Assembly: GCA_003646045.1 (NCBI GenBank)
Contig: QNDV01000125.1
Location: forward strand, 1 to 6,711
Source of the DNA: a bacterium
Lineage (GTDB): Bacteria > Krumholzibacteriota > Krumholzibacteria > LZORAL124-64-63
Direction of reading: 5' to 3'
DNA: 6,711 nucleotides
Both the position numbers and the translations under genes were made by a program. Below the pieces are notes generated by a model. It had not been told where the DNA came from, ran no database searches, and was given only the letters and a program-made list of their open reading frames with translations. Shown one piece after another: positions 6,359 to 6,711 of this stretch; the stretch's first letter is position 1; the number at the start of each line of letters is the position of its first letter.

Positions 6359-6630
6359 CCGGAGGCAGGTGATGAGCCGGCGATCACATGCACACAGGTG
6401 GATTTGTCGGCAATCGAATCCTCAAGTCACCGGACGGTCTGCTCGGTATCGCCGACACGGGCGTAGTAGATGGCCACGTTGAACGGATCGATATACGGGG
6501 TTCCTGACAGCTCTGCCAGACGCTCGGCACACACCCTGAAAGCACCCTTGATCCCGGATTCGACACAGGCGCGGTCGCTAGACCGAAATCCATGCTCAGT
6601 GATTATGGTATCACCAATCCGACAGCGAAC
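6355..6630 (-). pseudogene. Remnant of a TPR-repeat protein, interrupted by TGA
   Basis: One minus-strand frame is open from 6630 to 6430, meets TGA at 6429-6427, and continues to TAG at 6357-6355. Before the TGA it reads RLAELSGTPYIDPFNVAIYY, then ARVGDTEQTVR; after it LEDSIADKSTCVHVI. This matches the last TPR unit common in TPR proteins fused to kinases, cyclases or winged-helix regulators, where the pattern is roughly Y-V-S-P-x-x-I-A-x-x-Y-A-x-L-G-D-x-x-x-A-L-x-W-L-E-x-A. The Trp of that motif is exactly where the TGA stands, one base from TGG. The frame also has TAG at 6633-6631 upstream and no convincing start, so the gene is truncated at both ends or shifted. Bases 6634-6711 hold a short open minus frame entering from the window edge that I do not recognise. 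Base composition here is visibly less GC-rich than in the intact genes. Confidence 0.5.
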
Positions 6631-6711
6631 CTATACTCTCGGGAATCAGGCGGCATGTGGCCCCTCTCCAAACAGTCAGGATTGACATGGGATTGTTCTT
6701 CCAGCCGAGCA

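Noticed and set aside
6358..6381. GCCGG (6358-6362) and CCGGC (6377-6381) as a terminator after yaiI
   Set aside because: The stem is only five pairs with a 14-base loop and no U run follows.
6470..6685. A 71-codon plus-strand open frame downstream of yaiI
   Set aside because: There is no convincing ribosome binding site and the residues are unremarkable; the opposite strand in another frame gives a recognisable TPR motif.
6682..6687. TTGACA resembling a perfect -35 promoter element
   Set aside because: No -10-like sequence occurs at the right distance before the window ends, so a promoter cannot be supported.

Overview
The window is GC-rich and comes from a Gram-negative bacterium: it encodes an outer-membrane efflux-type protein, a membrane-anchored multiheme cytochrome and a secreted hydrolase with a clear signal peptide. 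A decayed FlgD/T9SS-like C-terminal sorting tail (5688-5878) hints at a lineage related to the Fibrobacterota-Chlorobiota-Bacteroidota group, such as Krumholzibacteriota, Eisenbacteria or Latescibacterota. That placement is inference from one short motif and is not firm.

Layout, left to right. (1) The 3' end of a TolC-like outer membrane efflux protein gene (1-309, +). (2) After 21 bases, a 788-residue protein with eight CXXCH heme-binding motifs, followed by HEAT-like and TPR repeats (331-2697, +). (3) After 73 bases, a 198-residue FmdE-like protein with the conserved GHxCP motif but no zinc finger (2771-3367, +). These three genes share a strand and could form one transcription unit. (4) A convergent gene, 3394-5613 (-), for a secreted 739-residue fusion of a degenerate amidohydrolase domain and an apparently intact S9-type alpha/beta hydrolase. 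It most likely starts at TTG. Upstream of it are a possible -10 element and a run of nine G (read on its own strand). (5) Gene debris on the + strand ending at 5878. (6) A complete UPF0178/YaiI gene (5906-6358, +). (7) On the - strand downstream, the remnant of a TPR protein, interrupted by a TGA where the family usually has Trp.

Functional picture. The left block looks like a cell-envelope redox locus: an outer-membrane channel, a periplasmic electron-transfer or catalytic multiheme protein, and a small cytoplasmic FmdE-family protein. What it reduces or oxidises cannot be read from the sequence. The fusion hydrolase probably cleaves peptides or esters in the periplasm or outside the cell through its Ser588/Asp672/His704 triad. 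The right end looks like a gene-decay zone in which yaiI is intact between two broken genes.

I saw no rRNA, tRNA, CRISPR array, insertion sequence or replication origin. The points most worth following up are the loss of metal ligands in the amidohydrolase half of the fusion, the octaheme-HEAT-TPR architecture next to an FmdE-like gene, and the two gene remnants flanking yaiI.
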